Source: Flavobacteriales bacterium (GTDB lineage: Bacteria > Bacteroidota > Bacteroidia > Flavobacteriales_F > PHOS-HE28). Taken from it: 64,000 nucleotides of DNA. The stretch covers positions 744,001 through 808,000 of the forward strand of contig JAMLHB010000001.1 of assembly GCA_023957375.1 (NCBI GenBank), read 5' to 3'. The notes under the pieces were generated by a model. That model saw only the letters and a list, made by a program, of their open reading frames with translations. It searched no databases and was not told the DNA's origin. A program made the position numbers and the translations under genes. Every line of letters begins with the position of its first letter. The first letter of the stretch is position 1. This document shows, piece after piece, positions 1 to 9,085 of the stretch.

Positions 1-69
1 GGCAAGCAAGGCGGCCCATGCCAGGAAAGCCAACGGGAACGTGGCGGGTGGGTGTGGAAGTACGCACAT
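1..69 (-). CDS. possible N-terminus of an exported protein, cut by the left window edge
   Basis: On the minus strand an ATG at 69 opens a frame with no stop before the window edge. The 23 codons visible are hydrophobic and Pro-rich at the start, then Leu/Ala-rich (PLAFLAWAALLA), which looks like the beginning of a signal peptide or membrane segment. No clear promoter box was found upstream. It would be divergent from the exported protein gene starting at 334. The fragment is too short to identify and may be chance. Confidence 0.28.
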   Translation of the reverse strand, partial: MCVLPHPPATFPLAFLAWAALLA

Positions 70-333
70 GCTATTGGTCGTTCTGCATGATCGGCCGGTC
101 AACTTGTAGCGCGGGGCCTACCGCATCGGCGCGAATGTATCCGGCTGCCCAACCGCCGGACAGGCCCCTTGCATGATGTTTTCCACCTAGGGCCATGGAT
201 GATCGTGGGGTTGTGTGTGGCCATGGGGCTTGAATTGGCCCAGCACCCGCCCCACTGGCGGTGTACGGCAGATGGGGTGATCTTCGATCGCGGATTGGTG
301 TTGCCCCCAACATCCCCTATACTTACGGAGCCA

Positions 334-810
334 ATGATCGGAACCCGCTTTTTGCACGTGGTGCTCGTGTTGCTCCTGTCCCGTGGTGCCATCGCCCAGC
401 GGGCCGTGGTGCCTGCCGGTGGGGAGGCCGGGGGAACGGGCGGCACAGTTAGTTGGACCGTGGGCCAGATCGATGTGATGGCCTTGAGCTCCGCTGGCGG
501 GGTGATGCAGCAAGGGGTGCAGCAACCCGTGGAGTGGCTGGTCACCGATGTGGCGGACCCCGCCGCCGGACTTTCGGGCATTTCAGTGGTGCCCAATCCC
601 GCCCAACATGGGGCTACTTTGCACATTGGGGACGGGGCGGAAGGCTACAACACCTACGTGCTGCTGGATGCCAGTGGCAGAAGGGCCACCTCCGGCGCCT
701 GCACGAATGCGAGCACGTTCATCCCCTTGGCCGGCATGGCCTCGGGCACTTACTACCTGTTGCTCCAAAGCCGGCATGGAACGGCCACCTTGAAGTTGAT
801 CAAACGATAG
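334..810 (+). CDS. small exported protein with T9SS C-terminal sorting domain
   Basis: 158 aa. I start at the ATG at 334 because it follows an ACGGAG ribosome-binding site and opens a clean signal peptide (basic N-terminus, hydrophobic VVLVLLLS core, cleavage near AIAQ). The middle is Gly/Val-rich and resembles the short repeats that precede many Bacteroidota surface-protein tails. From about residue 90 the sequence (SVVPNPA, then YVLLDASGR, then GTYYLLLQ and a basic end, KLIKR) has the layout of a type A type IX secretion sorting domain. It is therefore expected to cross the outer membrane through the PorQ-containing T9SS, one gene of which lies at 33.2 kb. The rest has no recognisable function. 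It is 6 bp from the next gene and probably co-transcribed. Confidence 0.75.
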   Translation: MIGTRFLHVVLVLLLSRGAIAQRAVVPAGGEAGGTGGTVSWTVGQIDVMALSSAGGVMQQGVQQPVEWLVTDVADPAAGLSGISVVPNPAQHGATLHIGDGAEGYNTYVLLDASGRRATSGACTNASTFIPLAGMASGTYYLLLQSRHGTATLKLIKR

Positions 811-816
811 CGAACG

Positions 817-1821
817 ATGCGGCATCCGGTTACACTCTGCATATCCCTTCTTTTTTCAGCCTGGTCTTTCACGGTGCAGGCACAAGCACCACAACGGATG
901 AGCTTTCAGGCGGTAGTGCGCGATGCCGCCAATGAGCTGGTGGCCAATGGCACGGTGGGCCTCCGGATGAGCGTTTTGCAAGGGGACGCGAACGGCACGC
1001 CTGTGTTTGTGGAAACCCACTCGGGCACCACCAACATGAACGGGCTGGTGACCGTGGAGCTGGGCGGCGGCACAGCCGTGACCGGCAGCATGGGCGGGAT
1101 CGACTGGGGCAATGGCCCATACTTCCTGCGCACGGAAACCGACCCCACGGGCGGAACCCAATACAGCATCTCCGGGACCAAGGAATTGCTCAGCGTCCCG
1201 TACGCCTTGCATGCCGCCAACAACATGCAGGGCCCTGCAGGTCCTGAAGGCCCCCCGGGCACACCCGGCTGCGACATGGTGCGGGCAGGCAACCTGGTGG
1301 TGGTGTACACACCCACCAACGCCTATGGATTCTACCAATCCGAAATGAGCGGCAGCCTGAACAACGGCAATTGGAAGGTCACCAGCTTGGAAGGTGACGT
1401 GATCGGGGCGGTTGCTTCGGAGAATACCATCGTGGTGTACACCACCACCCATGCCTACGGCCTTTACCAAAGCCAGATGAGCGGCAGTTTGAACACCGGA
1501 AATTGGAGCGTGACCACGCTGGAAGGGAATGTGATCGATGCCGTAAGCAACAAGAACCAGGTGGTGGTGTACACCAGCACCAATGCCTACGGATTCTACC
1601 AATCGCAATCCAGCCTAAACCTGAACAATGGGGCATGGAAGGTGACCAGTTTGGAGGGCATACCCATGGGGGCCGTGCCGTCGCGCCAGCAGGTTGTGGT
1701 GTACACCACCACCCATGCCTACGGGTTCTATCAGGCCCAATCCAGCCTGAGCCTGAACACGGGCAACTGGAGCGTGACCTCGCTTGCCGGCACGCCGGAG
1801 GGAGCGCTGCCCACCCGCTAA
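817..1821 (+). CDS. exported repeat protein with collagen-like linker and four 44-residue repeats
   Basis: 334 aa with a signal peptide (cleavage near VQAQA). Residues ~25-135 form the beta-rich module common at the start of Bacteroidota adhesin or tail-fibre-like proteins (MSFQAVVRDAANELV, ending SVPYALHAANN). A short Gly-X-Y stretch (GPAGPEGPPGTPG) follows, and then four tandem repeats of exactly 44 residues beginning VVYT.T.AYGFYQ and containing LN.GNW.VTSLEG. Repeats 1 and 3 resemble each other (TNAYG, NNG.WKV), as do 2 and 4 (TTHAYG, NTGNWSV), so the array looks like a duplicated dimer. No T9SS sorting tail is visible. It is likely a surface or binding protein; the ligand is unknown. Confidence 0.8.
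   Translation: MRHPVTLCISLLFSAWSFTVQAQAPQRMSFQAVVRDAANELVANGTVGLRMSVLQGDANGTPVFVETHSGTTNMNGLVTVELGGGTAVTGSMGGIDWGNGPYFLRTETDPTGGTQYSISGTKELLSVPYALHAANNMQGPAGPEGPPGTPGCDMVRAGNLVVVYTPTNAYGFYQSEMSGSLNNGNWKVTSLEGDVIGAVASENTIVVYTTTHAYGLYQSQMSGSLNTGNWSVTTLEGNVIDAVSNKNQVVVYTSTNAYGFYQSQSSLNLNNGAWKVTSLEGIPMGAVPSRQQVVVYTTTHAYGFYQAQSSLSLNTGNWSVTSLAGTPEGALPTR
1300..1821 (+). repeat. four in-phase 132-bp tandem repeats
   Basis: The motif GTGGTGTAC starts at 1300, 1432, 1564 and 1696, a spacing of exactly 132 bp each time. Units 1 and 3 and units 2 and 4 are the more similar pairs, giving a 264-bp higher-order period. The fourth unit is slightly short and ends at the stop codon. Confidence 0.9.
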
Positions 1822-1896
1822 GCCGGACGGAACAGGGCTGGGCCACGGGGATCTGACCGCTTGGAAGCATGGCCTTTCGCGGTGCGGTTTTTCTTC

Positions 1897-1904
1897 TACT
1901 TTCG
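1897..1904 (+). promoter_or_regulatory. candidate Bacteroidota -7 box (TACTTTCG)
   Basis: TACTTTCG matches TAnnTTTG except at position 7. It ends 7 nt before the ATG at 1912, so a transcript would have almost no leader. Confidence 0.45.
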
Positions 1905-1911
1905 GTCTGCC

Positions 1912-4737
1912 ATGAAGAGCCACCTGCCCCCGCTGCACACCATAGCCACCGCTGTTGCCTGCCTGTTCATTTCCGAGGCTCTTGCACAGCCCACGTTCAC
2001 CAACTCCCCCGCCTTGCTTCCGTTTACCACCCACAGCGGCAACTGCATGGCCGTTACGGACATGAACGGCGATGGGCTGGATGATATCGCCGTGCTGGAC
2101 AGCAGCCGCTTCCTGCGGGTGATGTACCAGAACATCGACGGTGCCTTCCACGGGTTCAACATCGGCAAGCTGAGCAATGCCGACCAATGGGGAATGGCCG
2201 TGGCCGACATGGACAACGACGGCCACAAGGACGTGTTCACCGGGGGCAACGGCGATGGCCAGCATTACCGGCGGATCACCGCCCCCGGTGCGGCCACCTC
2301 CGGTACGGCGGAGACCTACGGCATGTTCATGCAGAACATCAGCATTGGTGACATTGACAACGACGGCATGCTGGACGTGTTCGGATGCCACGACACCGGC
2401 ATGCCGCGCACCTGGATGAACGACGGCAGCGGAAACTTGAGCATAGCCTCCTACATCGACTTTGCCTCGGACCCGCCCAGCGACATGAGCGGCAACTACT
2501 GCAGCGTGTTCACCGACTTCAACAGCGACGGCCACCTGGACCTCTTCATCGGAAAATGCAGGCAGGGCGTGAACAACCCGGACGATCCGCGGCGATGGAA
2601 CCGCATGTTCGCCAACGACGGCACCAACCAGTACACGGATGTGGCCCTGGAGCACGGATTGCAGAACCGGCACCAAACCTGGTCCGCGGATTTCGGGGAT
2701 TGGGACAACGACGGCGACCTGGACCTGATCGTGGTGAACCACGACCATCCCATGCAATTCTTCGAGAACGACGGGAACGCGAATTTCACCGAGGTGGACG
2801 GTACGGACCAAGACATCATCGGGGGCTTCATCCAATGCCATTTCGAGGACTTCGACAACGACGGCTTCCTGGACATCCTGGTGGCCGAATCCGGGGGGCG
2901 CTACCTGCAAGGGCACGGGGACGGTACCTTTACACCAGTGCCCATGGCCGCCGTTTTCCCGGGCGGATCCGCGCTGCACAGCTTCGGCATCGGCGACCTG
3001 GACAACGACGGGTTCATGGATGTGTGGGCCAGCTATGGCACGGGGTACACCACCCCGGCGTACAACCGGCCCGATCGCCTTTGGCTGAACAACGGGAACG
3101 ACAACCACTGGCTGAACGTGCGCCTGATAGGGGTGGAAAGCAACCGCGATGCCGTTGGCGCCCGCGTAACGCTCACCACCGCGTTGGGCACACAGGTCCG
3201 TGAGGTGCGTGCAGGCGAGAGCTACGGCATCAACAACACCGGTATGTGCCATTTCGGCCTAGCCTCACACACCAGCGTGCCAACCCTGACGGTGAGCTGG
3301 CCCAGCGGACAGGTGGACACCTACACCAACATCGTGGCTGACCAGGTGCTCACCTTGGTGGAGGGCACTTGCATAGCTCCGGCAGCCGCGATCAGTGCCA
3401 GCGCACTGCACCTATGCCCCACCGGCGGCGCCCCGGTGGTGCTGACGGCCTCCGGCGGAAGCAGCTATGCGTGGAGCACGGGTGAAACTTCGGCTTCCAT
3501 CGCCGTGGATGCCACGGACTATTACACCGTGGTGGTGGATGGCGGCACCCCCTGTGCAGCCATGGCCAGCCTCTTCATCAGTGAAACACCGGACATCACC
3601 CCCGTGATCAGCTCCGATGTATCCTTGGATAATTGCTGGAACACGCCCATCACCCTGGCCAGCACCCCGGCCAACAGCTACTTGTGGAGCACCGGGGAGA
3701 CCACCCAAAGCATCACTACCACCGAGGAGGGGGATTACACGGTTACGGTGGACGGGACCTGCCCCGGCATCACCTCAGCGCCGGTCAGTATCGTGCATTT
3801 GCCCGCACCGCCCGCGCCGGTCAGTGCAGATGTGAACATTGTGGAAGGCACGGCGGCCACCTTGACGGCACAGGGTGACAGCATCGTGTGGTATGCCGCC
3901 GTGGATGCCATCGTGCCGGTCGGGACCGAAAGCCCGTGGACCACCCCGGTGTTGGAGGAATCCACGACGTACTGGTGCGCGGAGGCCAGCCAACCTGTGG
4001 AACACACCGTGCACGGTGGCATGGCCTCACCCGGAACCAATGCCAGCGCGGAGAACAACAGCGTCTACTTCCCCATTTTCGAATGCTATTACCCATTCCG
4101 CCTCAAAAGCGTGCTGGTACGGGCGGACGCTGCAGGGACACGGCTCGTGGGATTGGTGCAATGGCCAGGCGGAACCCCCATTGTGTCCGATGTGTTCGAC
4201 CTGCCCCAAGGAGAGTCGCGGATCGACCTCAATTGGGATGTGGTTCCGGGGACCTATGGCCTGCGCATGTACGGCGAGAACATTGGCGTAACCTACAACA
4301 GCGTGACCAATACCTACCCCTACCCGCTGGGTGAGGTGGGGGCCATCGTCTCCACCACCAACTCCGGCAACGGGGCCACCGGGTACTTTGAGATCTTCTA
4401 TGATTGGGAGGTGCAGTACACCACCTATACCTGTGAAGGGCCGCGGACGCAGGTGGAGGTCACGGTGTCTCCTGTAGGGATCAATGAACGGGATGGAGGA
4501 CCGCCCATCCACGTGTACCCGGTGCCGACCACGGGTGCCTTGATGCTGGACCTCGGGGCCATCGACGGTGCCGTGGACCTACAGGTCATGGACATCGCGG
4601 GGCGCATCGTGGGCCAGCACCGGTTGAACGGTTCAGGCACGCGGTCCATTGACGTATCCGGATATGCCCCGGGGGAATACCACTTGCGGATAACCGGGGG
4701 CGGCCGCAGCGAAAGGCATCGTTTCGTGGTGCACTAG
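1912..4737 (+). CDS. FG-GAP/VCBS repeat protein with ASPIC-UnbV-like domain and T9SS sorting tail
   Basis: 941 aa. The ATG at 1912 is preferred because it opens a signal peptide ending at SEALAQ. Residues ~30-400 carry seven calcium-binding-type loops of the D.D.DG..D kind (DMNGDGLDD, DMDNDGHKD, DIDNDGMLD, DFNSDGHLD, DWDNDGDLD, DFDNDGFLD, DLDNDGFMD), the mark of an FG-GAP/VCBS propeller. Next comes an ASPIC/UnbV-like segment (NHWLNVRLIGVESNRDAVGARV), then Ser/Thr-rich Ig-like modules (SYAWSTGETSASI and SYLWSTGETTQSI repeats). The tail (IHVYPVPTTGALMLDL, GEYHLRITGGGRSERHRF) is a type IX sorting domain. It is a large secreted or surface-anchored protein; the partner is unknown. Confidence 0.88.
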   Translation: MKSHLPPLHTIATAVACLFISEALAQPTFTNSPALLPFTTHSGNCMAVTDMNGDGLDDIAVLDSSRFLRVMYQNIDGAFHGFNIGKLSNADQWGMAVADMDNDGHKDVFTGGNGDGQHYRRITAPGAATSGTAETYGMFMQNISIGDIDNDGMLDVFGCHDTGMPRTWMNDGSGNLSIASYIDFASDPPSDMSGNYCSVFTDFNSDGHLDLFIGKCRQGVNNPDDPRRWNRMFANDGTNQYTDVALEHGLQNRHQTWSADFGDWDNDGDLDLIVVNHDHPMQFFENDGNANFTEVDGTDQDIIGGFIQCHFEDFDNDGFLDILVAESGGRYLQGHGDGTFTPVPMAAVFPGGSALHSFGIGDLDNDGFMDVWASYGTGYTTPAYNRPDRLWLNNGNDNHWLNVRLIGVESNRDAVGARVTLTTALGTQVREVRAGESYGINNTGMCHFGLASHTSVPTLTVSWPSGQVDTYTNIVADQVLTLVEGTCIAPAAAISASALHLCPTGGAPVVLTASGGSSYAWSTGETSASIAVDATDYYTVVVDGGTPCAAMASLFISETPDITPVISSDVSLDNCWNTPITLASTPANSYLWSTGETTQSITTTEEGDYTVTVDGTCPGITSAPVSIVHLPAPPAPVSADVNIVEGTAATLTAQGDSIVWYAAVDAIVPVGTESPWTTPVLEESTTYWCAEASQPVEHTVHGGMASPGTNASAENNSVYFPIFECYYPFRLKSVLVRADAAGTRLVGLVQWPGGTPIVSDVFDLPQGESRIDLNWDVVPGTYGLRMYGENIGVTYNSVTNTYPYPLGEVGAIVSTTNSGNGATGYFEIFYDWEVQYTTYTCEGPRTQVEVTVSPVGINERDGGPPIHVYPVPTTGALMLDLGAIDGAVDLQVMDIAGRIVGQHRLNGSGTRSIDVSGYAPGEYHLRITGGGRSERHRFVVH

Positions 4738-4779
4738 GCCGAACGTGCCCCTGGTCACTGCGCCTGCGGGACCGAATGC

Positions 4780-5571
4780 CTATGCGTTCCCCAGCGCCTT
4801 GGCCCGCTCCCAGTACTCGTCCATCTCGGCCAAGCTCATCTCGCCCAGCTTTTTGCCGTCCTTGCGGGATTCACTTTCCAGGTACTGGAACCGCTGGATG
4901 AATTTCCGATTGGTGCGCTCCAGCGCCTCGTCGGGGTCGATCTTCAGGAAGCGTGCATAGTTGACGATGCTGAAGAGGAGGTCGCCCAGTTCATCGGCCT
5001 GCTTGTCGGTGCCCGCATCCACTTCCTGCTTCAATTCGGCCAGTTCCTCGTGCACCTTTTCCCACACCTGCCCGGCATGCTCCCAGTCGAAGCCCACCCC
5101 GCGCGCCTTGTCCTGGATACGGATGGCCTTCACCAAGCTGGGCAGGCCCCGTGGAACGCCCTGCAACACACTGCGGGGTGCGTCCCCATCCGCATCCTTC
5201 TTCTCCTGCAACTTGATCTTCTCCCAGTTGGCTTTTACGTCCTCCTCCCCTTCCACCTTCACATCGCCGTAGATATGCGGGTGCCTGTGGATCAGCTTCT
5301 CGCAAATGCCGTTCAGCACATCGGTCATTGTGAAGGCTCCTTTCTCCTCGCCGATCTTGGCGTAGAACACGTTGTGCAGCATCAGGTCGCCCAATTCATT
5401 GCGCACCTCCGCCAAGTCGCCCTTCAGGATAGCGTCGCCCAGCTCGTAAGTTTCCTCGATGGTCAGCGGCCGCAAGGTCTCCAGCGTCTGCTTGCGGTCC
5501 CAAGGGCACTTGGCGCGCAGGTCGTCCATGATGTCCAAAAGTCGTTTGAAGGCGGCAAGGCGGGGATCCAT
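4780..5571 (-). CDS. mazG: nucleoside triphosphate pyrophosphohydrolase MazG
   Basis: 263 aa, the same length as E. coli MazG. MazG hydrolyses (d)NTPs to NMP and pyrophosphate and is thought to clean the nucleotide pool. The protein has the two MazG modules: CPWDRKQTLETLRPLTIEETYEL with EVRNELGDLM near the N-terminus, and a second metal-binding set (EELAELKQE, DELGDLLFSIVN) in the C-terminal half. The ATG at 5571 is chosen over upstream codons because the protein aligns to the family from MDPRLAAFKRLLDIMDDLR and a -7-like box (TACACTTG, 5583-5576) sits just 4 nt upstream. It is transcribed divergently from the sugar permease. Confidence 0.95.
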   Translation of the reverse strand: MDPRLAAFKRLLDIMDDLRAKCPWDRKQTLETLRPLTIEETYELGDAILKGDLAEVRNELGDLMLHNVFYAKIGEEKGAFTMTDVLNGICEKLIHRHPHIYGDVKVEGEEDVKANWEKIKLQEKKDADGDAPRSVLQGVPRGLPSLVKAIRIQDKARGVGFDWEHAGQVWEKVHEELAELKQEVDAGTDKQADELGDLLFSIVNYARFLKIDPDEALERTNRKFIQRFQYLESESRKDGKKLGEMSLAEMDEYWERAKALGNA

Positions 5572-5674
5572 GGTGCAAGTGTAGCGTATGGCACACTGCC
5601 GCAGGGGGGCGCGAGTTAACACCGGCCACCTCACAAATCCGTTCGCTTGCCGGACTGCGGCGTGCCATGCCCCC

Positions 5675-5682
5675 TACTTTCA
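5675..5682 (+). promoter_or_regulatory. possible -7 box (TACTTTCA) of the sugar permease gene
   Basis: TACTTTCA lies 9 nt before the ATG at 5692. It differs from TAnnTTTG at two positions, so it is a weak call supported mainly by its location. Confidence 0.25.
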
Positions 5683-5691
5683 CCGGCCGCC

Positions 5692-6954
5692 ATGCCCATG
5701 AGCACCGACCGCCAGCATACCACCTCCGCCGTCGTCATCATCGGCGTGCTGTTCTTCCTGTTCGGTTTCGTCACGTGGATCAACGGTCCGCTGATCAGCT
5801 ACCTGAAGATCGTCTGCGAACTGGATTCCGGCGCAGAGCCGTTCTACGTCACCTTCGCCTTCTACATCGCCTATTTCGTCACCGCCTTGCCGATGGCTTG
5901 GGTACTGGGTAAAACCGGCATGAAGCGGGGCATGATGTACGGCCTGTTCACCATGGCGCTGGGGGCGCTGCTCTTCATTCCGGCTGCGCAAACCCGTTCC
6001 TACGGCCTGTTCCTGGCGGGGCTATTTGTGATCGGCACGGGCCTGTCCCTGTTGCAAACGGCGAGCAACCCGTACATCACCGTGGTGGGGCCGATCGAAA
6101 GTGCCGCCGCCCGGATCAGCGTAATGGGCATCTGCAACAAGTTGGCTGGCGTACTGGCCCCATTCGCGTTGGGCGCCCTGCTGCTGGCCGATTCGGATAC
6201 GCTGCAGGCCGACCTTGAGGCGTTGCAGGGCCCGTTGCTGGCCGCCCGCCTGGACGAACTCGCCCAGCGGGTGGTGATGCCCTATGGCGTGATGGCCGCC
6301 TGCTTAGTGGCCTTGGGGCTGATGGTGAACTTCTCCGGGCTGCCCGAACTGGACCCCGAAGTGGACGCGCCGGGCGTGGCCACCGACGGCCGCGGCATCT
6401 TCTCCTTCCCCAACCTGGTGTGGGGCGTGCTTGCCCTGTTCCTGTACGTAGGCGTGGAGGTGATGGCGGGCGACACCATCGTGGTGTACGGAACGGCCAT
6501 CGGCTTGCCTTTGGGCGAGGCCAAGCACCTCACCAGCTACACCATGGCGGGCATGGTGGTGGGCTACGTGCTGGGGATCATGGCCATCCCCCGGTTCATC
6601 TCCCAATCCAAGGCACTGGCGGTATCGGCCCTGGCCGGCGTGGTGCTCACCATCGGGGCCACCCAGTTGCAGGGCTATGCCTCGGTGCTCTGCATCGCCG
6701 GGCTGGGCTTGGCAAACGCCTTGGTGTGGCCCGCCATCTGGCCCCTGGCCATCAATGGCCTCGGCCGCCACACCAAGACAGGCAGTGCGCTGCTGATCAT
6801 GGCCATTGCCGGTGGTGCCGTGCTTCCATTGGTATACGGCAAACTGGCGGTGGAACCGGGCATCGGGCACCAGAACGCCTACTGGATGATGGTGCCGTGC
6901 TACCTGTTCATCCTGTGGTACGGGATGAAGGGGCACAAGCGGTTGAACTGGTGA
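5692..6954 (+). CDS. GluP/FucP-type sugar:proton symporter (MFS)
   Basis: 420 aa with about 12 hydrophobic segments. The opening FFLFGFVTWINGPLISYLKI and the downstream FAFYIAYFVTALPMAWVLGKTG and LLQTASNPYITVVGP are typical of the glucose/galactose (GluP) and fucose (FucP) branch of the major facilitator superfamily. It imports a hexose or deoxyhexose with protons across the inner membrane. The start could be either of two ATGs (5692 or 5698). Its position upstream of a fucosidase and a hexosaminidase makes L-fucose or an amino sugar plausible, but the substrate cannot be fixed from sequence alone. Confidence 0.9.
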   Translation: MPMSTDRQHTTSAVVIIGVLFFLFGFVTWINGPLISYLKIVCELDSGAEPFYVTFAFYIAYFVTALPMAWVLGKTGMKRGMMYGLFTMALGALLFIPAAQTRSYGLFLAGLFVIGTGLSLLQTASNPYITVVGPIESAAARISVMGICNKLAGVLAPFALGALLLADSDTLQADLEALQGPLLAARLDELAQRVVMPYGVMAACLVALGLMVNFSGLPELDPEVDAPGVATDGRGIFSFPNLVWGVLALFLYVGVEVMAGDTIVVYGTAIGLPLGEAKHLTSYTMAGMVVGYVLGIMAIPRFISQSKALAVSALAGVVLTIGATQLQGYASVLCIAGLGLANALVWPAIWPLAINGLGRHTKTGSALLIMAIAGGAVLPLVYGKLAVEPGIGHQNAYWMMVPCYLFILWYGMKGHKRLNW

Positions 6955-7055
6955 GATGGCGGAGGCGTGGACCCCGGATGGCCGGAACTTTTTCATCACC
7001 GGGCGGGTGCGTGTTGATCGCCATGGACGCGCGCACCTGCGGGCGCACGATCACC

Positions 7056-7063
7056 GACCTTTG
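7056..7063 (+). promoter_or_regulatory. possible -7 box (GACCTTTG) of the decarboxylase gene
   Basis: GACCTTTG differs from TAnnTTTG only at the first base and ends 5 nt before the ATG at 7069. The same octamer occurs upstream of bshA. Confidence 0.3.
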
Positions 7064-7068
7064 CGCCG

Positions 7069-8550
7069 ATGCCATTGAATGAGATCGAACGACGATTGCA
7101 CGCCTGTGAAGCAGCAAGCCGGCCATTGGACCCCCAGATGGCCGATCGGAACCAGTTGGTGAAGGCCGTAACCAGCTACGCCGACGACTTTTTGAACGGA
7201 TTGCCCGGGCGCAAAGCGTACGAGGCCAGCGGCTATGGCGCCGAGGAAGCTGATGCCGCGTTGGTGCCGGAGGAGAGTGGCACGGACATCCATGCCCTGC
7301 TGGAATTCCTTGGGCAACGGGTTGATGGCCCCGGCCTGAATCCCGCTTCGGGCGGGCACTTGGGTTACATTCCCGGAGGGGGGCTCCCCGCTGCGGCCTT
7401 GGGCGATTACTTGGCAGCCGTTACCAACCGCTACGCGGGGGTCTTCTTTGCCGGACCCGGCGCGGTGCGCATGGAAAACGCCATGGTGCACTGGGCGGGC
7501 GGGCTGGTGGGTTACGAAAAAGGCTTCGGCGGCAGCTTGGCCAGCGGCGGCAGCATGGCCAACCTCACCGCTATCGCCACGGCGCGCAACGCCATGGGCA
7601 TTAAAGGCCGCCAACTGGAACAAAGCGTGGTCTATTCCTCGCAGCAGGCCCACCACAGTGTGCCCAAGGCCTTGCGACTTACCGGGCTGGGCGAATGCGT
7701 CCTGCGCCAAGTACCGTTGGACGACCGGTTCCGCATGGATCCCGCCGCCCTGCGCCAACAAGTACAGGCCGACAAGGAGGCCGGCCTGCACCCCTTCCTG
7801 GTGGTGGCCAATGCGGGCAGCACGGATACCGGTGCCGTGGACCCGCTGGGGTCCATCGCCGATATTGCTGCCGAACAGGGGTTGTGGCTCCACGTGGACG
7901 CGGCCTATGGCGGCTTCTTCCTGCTTACCGGCCACGGCCGCCGCATCATGCAGGGCATCCACCGCGCCGATTCCGTGGTGTTGGACCCCCACAAGGGCCT
8001 CTTCCTTCCCTATGGCACCGGCATGGTGCTGGTGAAGGATATCAACCACCTGCTGCGGGCCAACCGGTATGAGGCCAACTACATGCAGGATGCGCGGGAA
8101 CAATCCCTGGAGCATTCGCCGGCGGAACTTTCACCCGAGCTGAGCAAGCATTTCCGGGGCCTGCGCATGTGGCTCCCACTGAAACTGCACGGCCTGGCCC
8201 CCTTCCGTGCCTGCTTGGAGGAAAAGTTGTGGCTGGCGCGCTACTTCCGCCTCCGGGCACAAGCCATGGGTTTTGAAACCGGACCGGACCCCGAGCTCTC
8301 CGTGACCTACTTCCGCTTCGTGCCGCATGGCGGTGATGCCGATGCCTTCAACCAAACGCTGCTGCAAGGCGTGCAACGCGATGGTCGCATCTTCCTCTCT
8401 TCCACCGTGCTCAACGGAAAGTTCGTGCTGCGCTTTGCCGCCTTGGCCTTTCGCACCCATCGCCACGAGGTGGAGGTACTGCTGGACGTGCTAAGGAGCT
8501 TGCTGAAGGCACAGGGCATGGAGATCCAGGAACGCGCCCCCACCGCTTGA
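7069..8550 (+). CDS. pyridoxal-phosphate-dependent amino acid decarboxylase
   Basis: 493 aa, group II PLP decarboxylase family (glutamate, aromatic amino acid, histidine and related decarboxylases). Visible family features are the cofactor Asp/Ala stretch HVDAAYGGFFLL and the Schiff-base lysine in SVVLDPHKGLFLPYGTG. ASGGSMANLTAI binds the phosphate and HHSVPKALRLTGLG carries the His that stacks on the ring. It is cytosolic. The sequence does not say which amino acid is used; the aromatic-L-amino-acid branch is likeliest from the overall pattern. It is a stand-alone gene between the permease and a minus-strand deaminase. Confidence 0.88.
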   Translation: MPLNEIERRLHACEAASRPLDPQMADRNQLVKAVTSYADDFLNGLPGRKAYEASGYGAEEADAALVPEESGTDIHALLEFLGQRVDGPGLNPASGGHLGYIPGGGLPAAALGDYLAAVTNRYAGVFFAGPGAVRMENAMVHWAGGLVGYEKGFGGSLASGGSMANLTAIATARNAMGIKGRQLEQSVVYSSQQAHHSVPKALRLTGLGECVLRQVPLDDRFRMDPAALRQQVQADKEAGLHPFLVVANAGSTDTGAVDPLGSIADIAAEQGLWLHVDAAYGGFFLLTGHGRRIMQGIHRADSVVLDPHKGLFLPYGTGMVLVKDINHLLRANRYEANYMQDAREQSLEHSPAELSPELSKHFRGLRMWLPLKLHGLAPFRACLEEKLWLARYFRLRAQAMGFETGPDPELSVTYFRFVPHGGDADAFNQTLLQGVQRDGRIFLSSTVLNGKFVLRFAALAFRTHRHEVEVLLDVLRSLLKAQGMEIQERAPTA

Positions 8551-8617
8551 CCGTTCACTGCATCAACGCTGCACATGCTTCGCGCAGCACCCCGGCCACC
8601 ACCACCGGCGGAGCGGC

Positions 8618-9085
8618 TCAGCGCTTGATCGTGGTGTCGGCAAGTACGGGCAGTGCGGAACTGTAGCCTCCGATCTCGCCGGTTTCCAGCCCCAGCACTA
8701 CACGTGCGATGCGGTGATGGCGGATCACATAAGAGCATAGGATGCACGGCTCGTGCGTGGTCACCAGGGTGCAGTCCGAAAGATCGGCGCGGCCCAGTAA
8801 CCTGCGCGCTGCCCGGATGGCCTCCACCTCGGCGTGGCAGGTGACATCGCCCTTGGTCCTGCCCGCTTCGATGCCCTCGGCAACCACCGCACCGTCGCGA
8901 ACGATAACGCACCCCACGGGCGGGTCGCCGCGCTCCTTGGCCACGCGGGCCAAGCCGATGCACTGGCGCATCCAGCGCTCCAGGTCAGGCTGGTCCTGCG
9001 CCCGCTGCCGCAGGCCTTCCCCGCCAACTACGCTGTGCGTTCCGCCAAAAACAGCGGGGGCTACTTGCGGCTTTCCATCGTTCAT
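8618..9085 (-). CDS. zinc nucleoside/nucleobase deaminase (CMP/dCMP deaminase fold)
   Basis: 155 aa. The zinc site is plain: CHAEVEAIRAAR supplies His and the catalytic Glu, and EPCILCSYVI supplies the two Cys ligands. PPVGCVIVRDG is the conserved strand before it. The family includes tRNA adenosine deaminase TadA, guanine deaminase and cytosine deaminases. The ending GEIGGYSSALPVL does not match TadA well, so I leave the substrate open. I place the start at the ATG at 9085, which gives the usual family length; an internal Met at 8971 is possible. No partner genes adjoin it. Confidence 0.82.
   Translation of the reverse strand: MNDGKPQVAPAVFGGTHSVVGGEGLRQRAQDQPDLERWMRQCIGLARVAKERGDPPVGCVIVRDGAVVAEGIEAGRTKGDVTCHAEVEAIRAARRLLGRADLSDCTLVTTHEPCILCSYVIRHHRIARVVLGLETGEIGGYSSALPVLADTTIKR

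Noticed and set aside
1300..1821. CRISPR-like direct repeats
   Set aside because: The 132-bp units are contiguous, in frame and code for protein repeats; there are no spacers.
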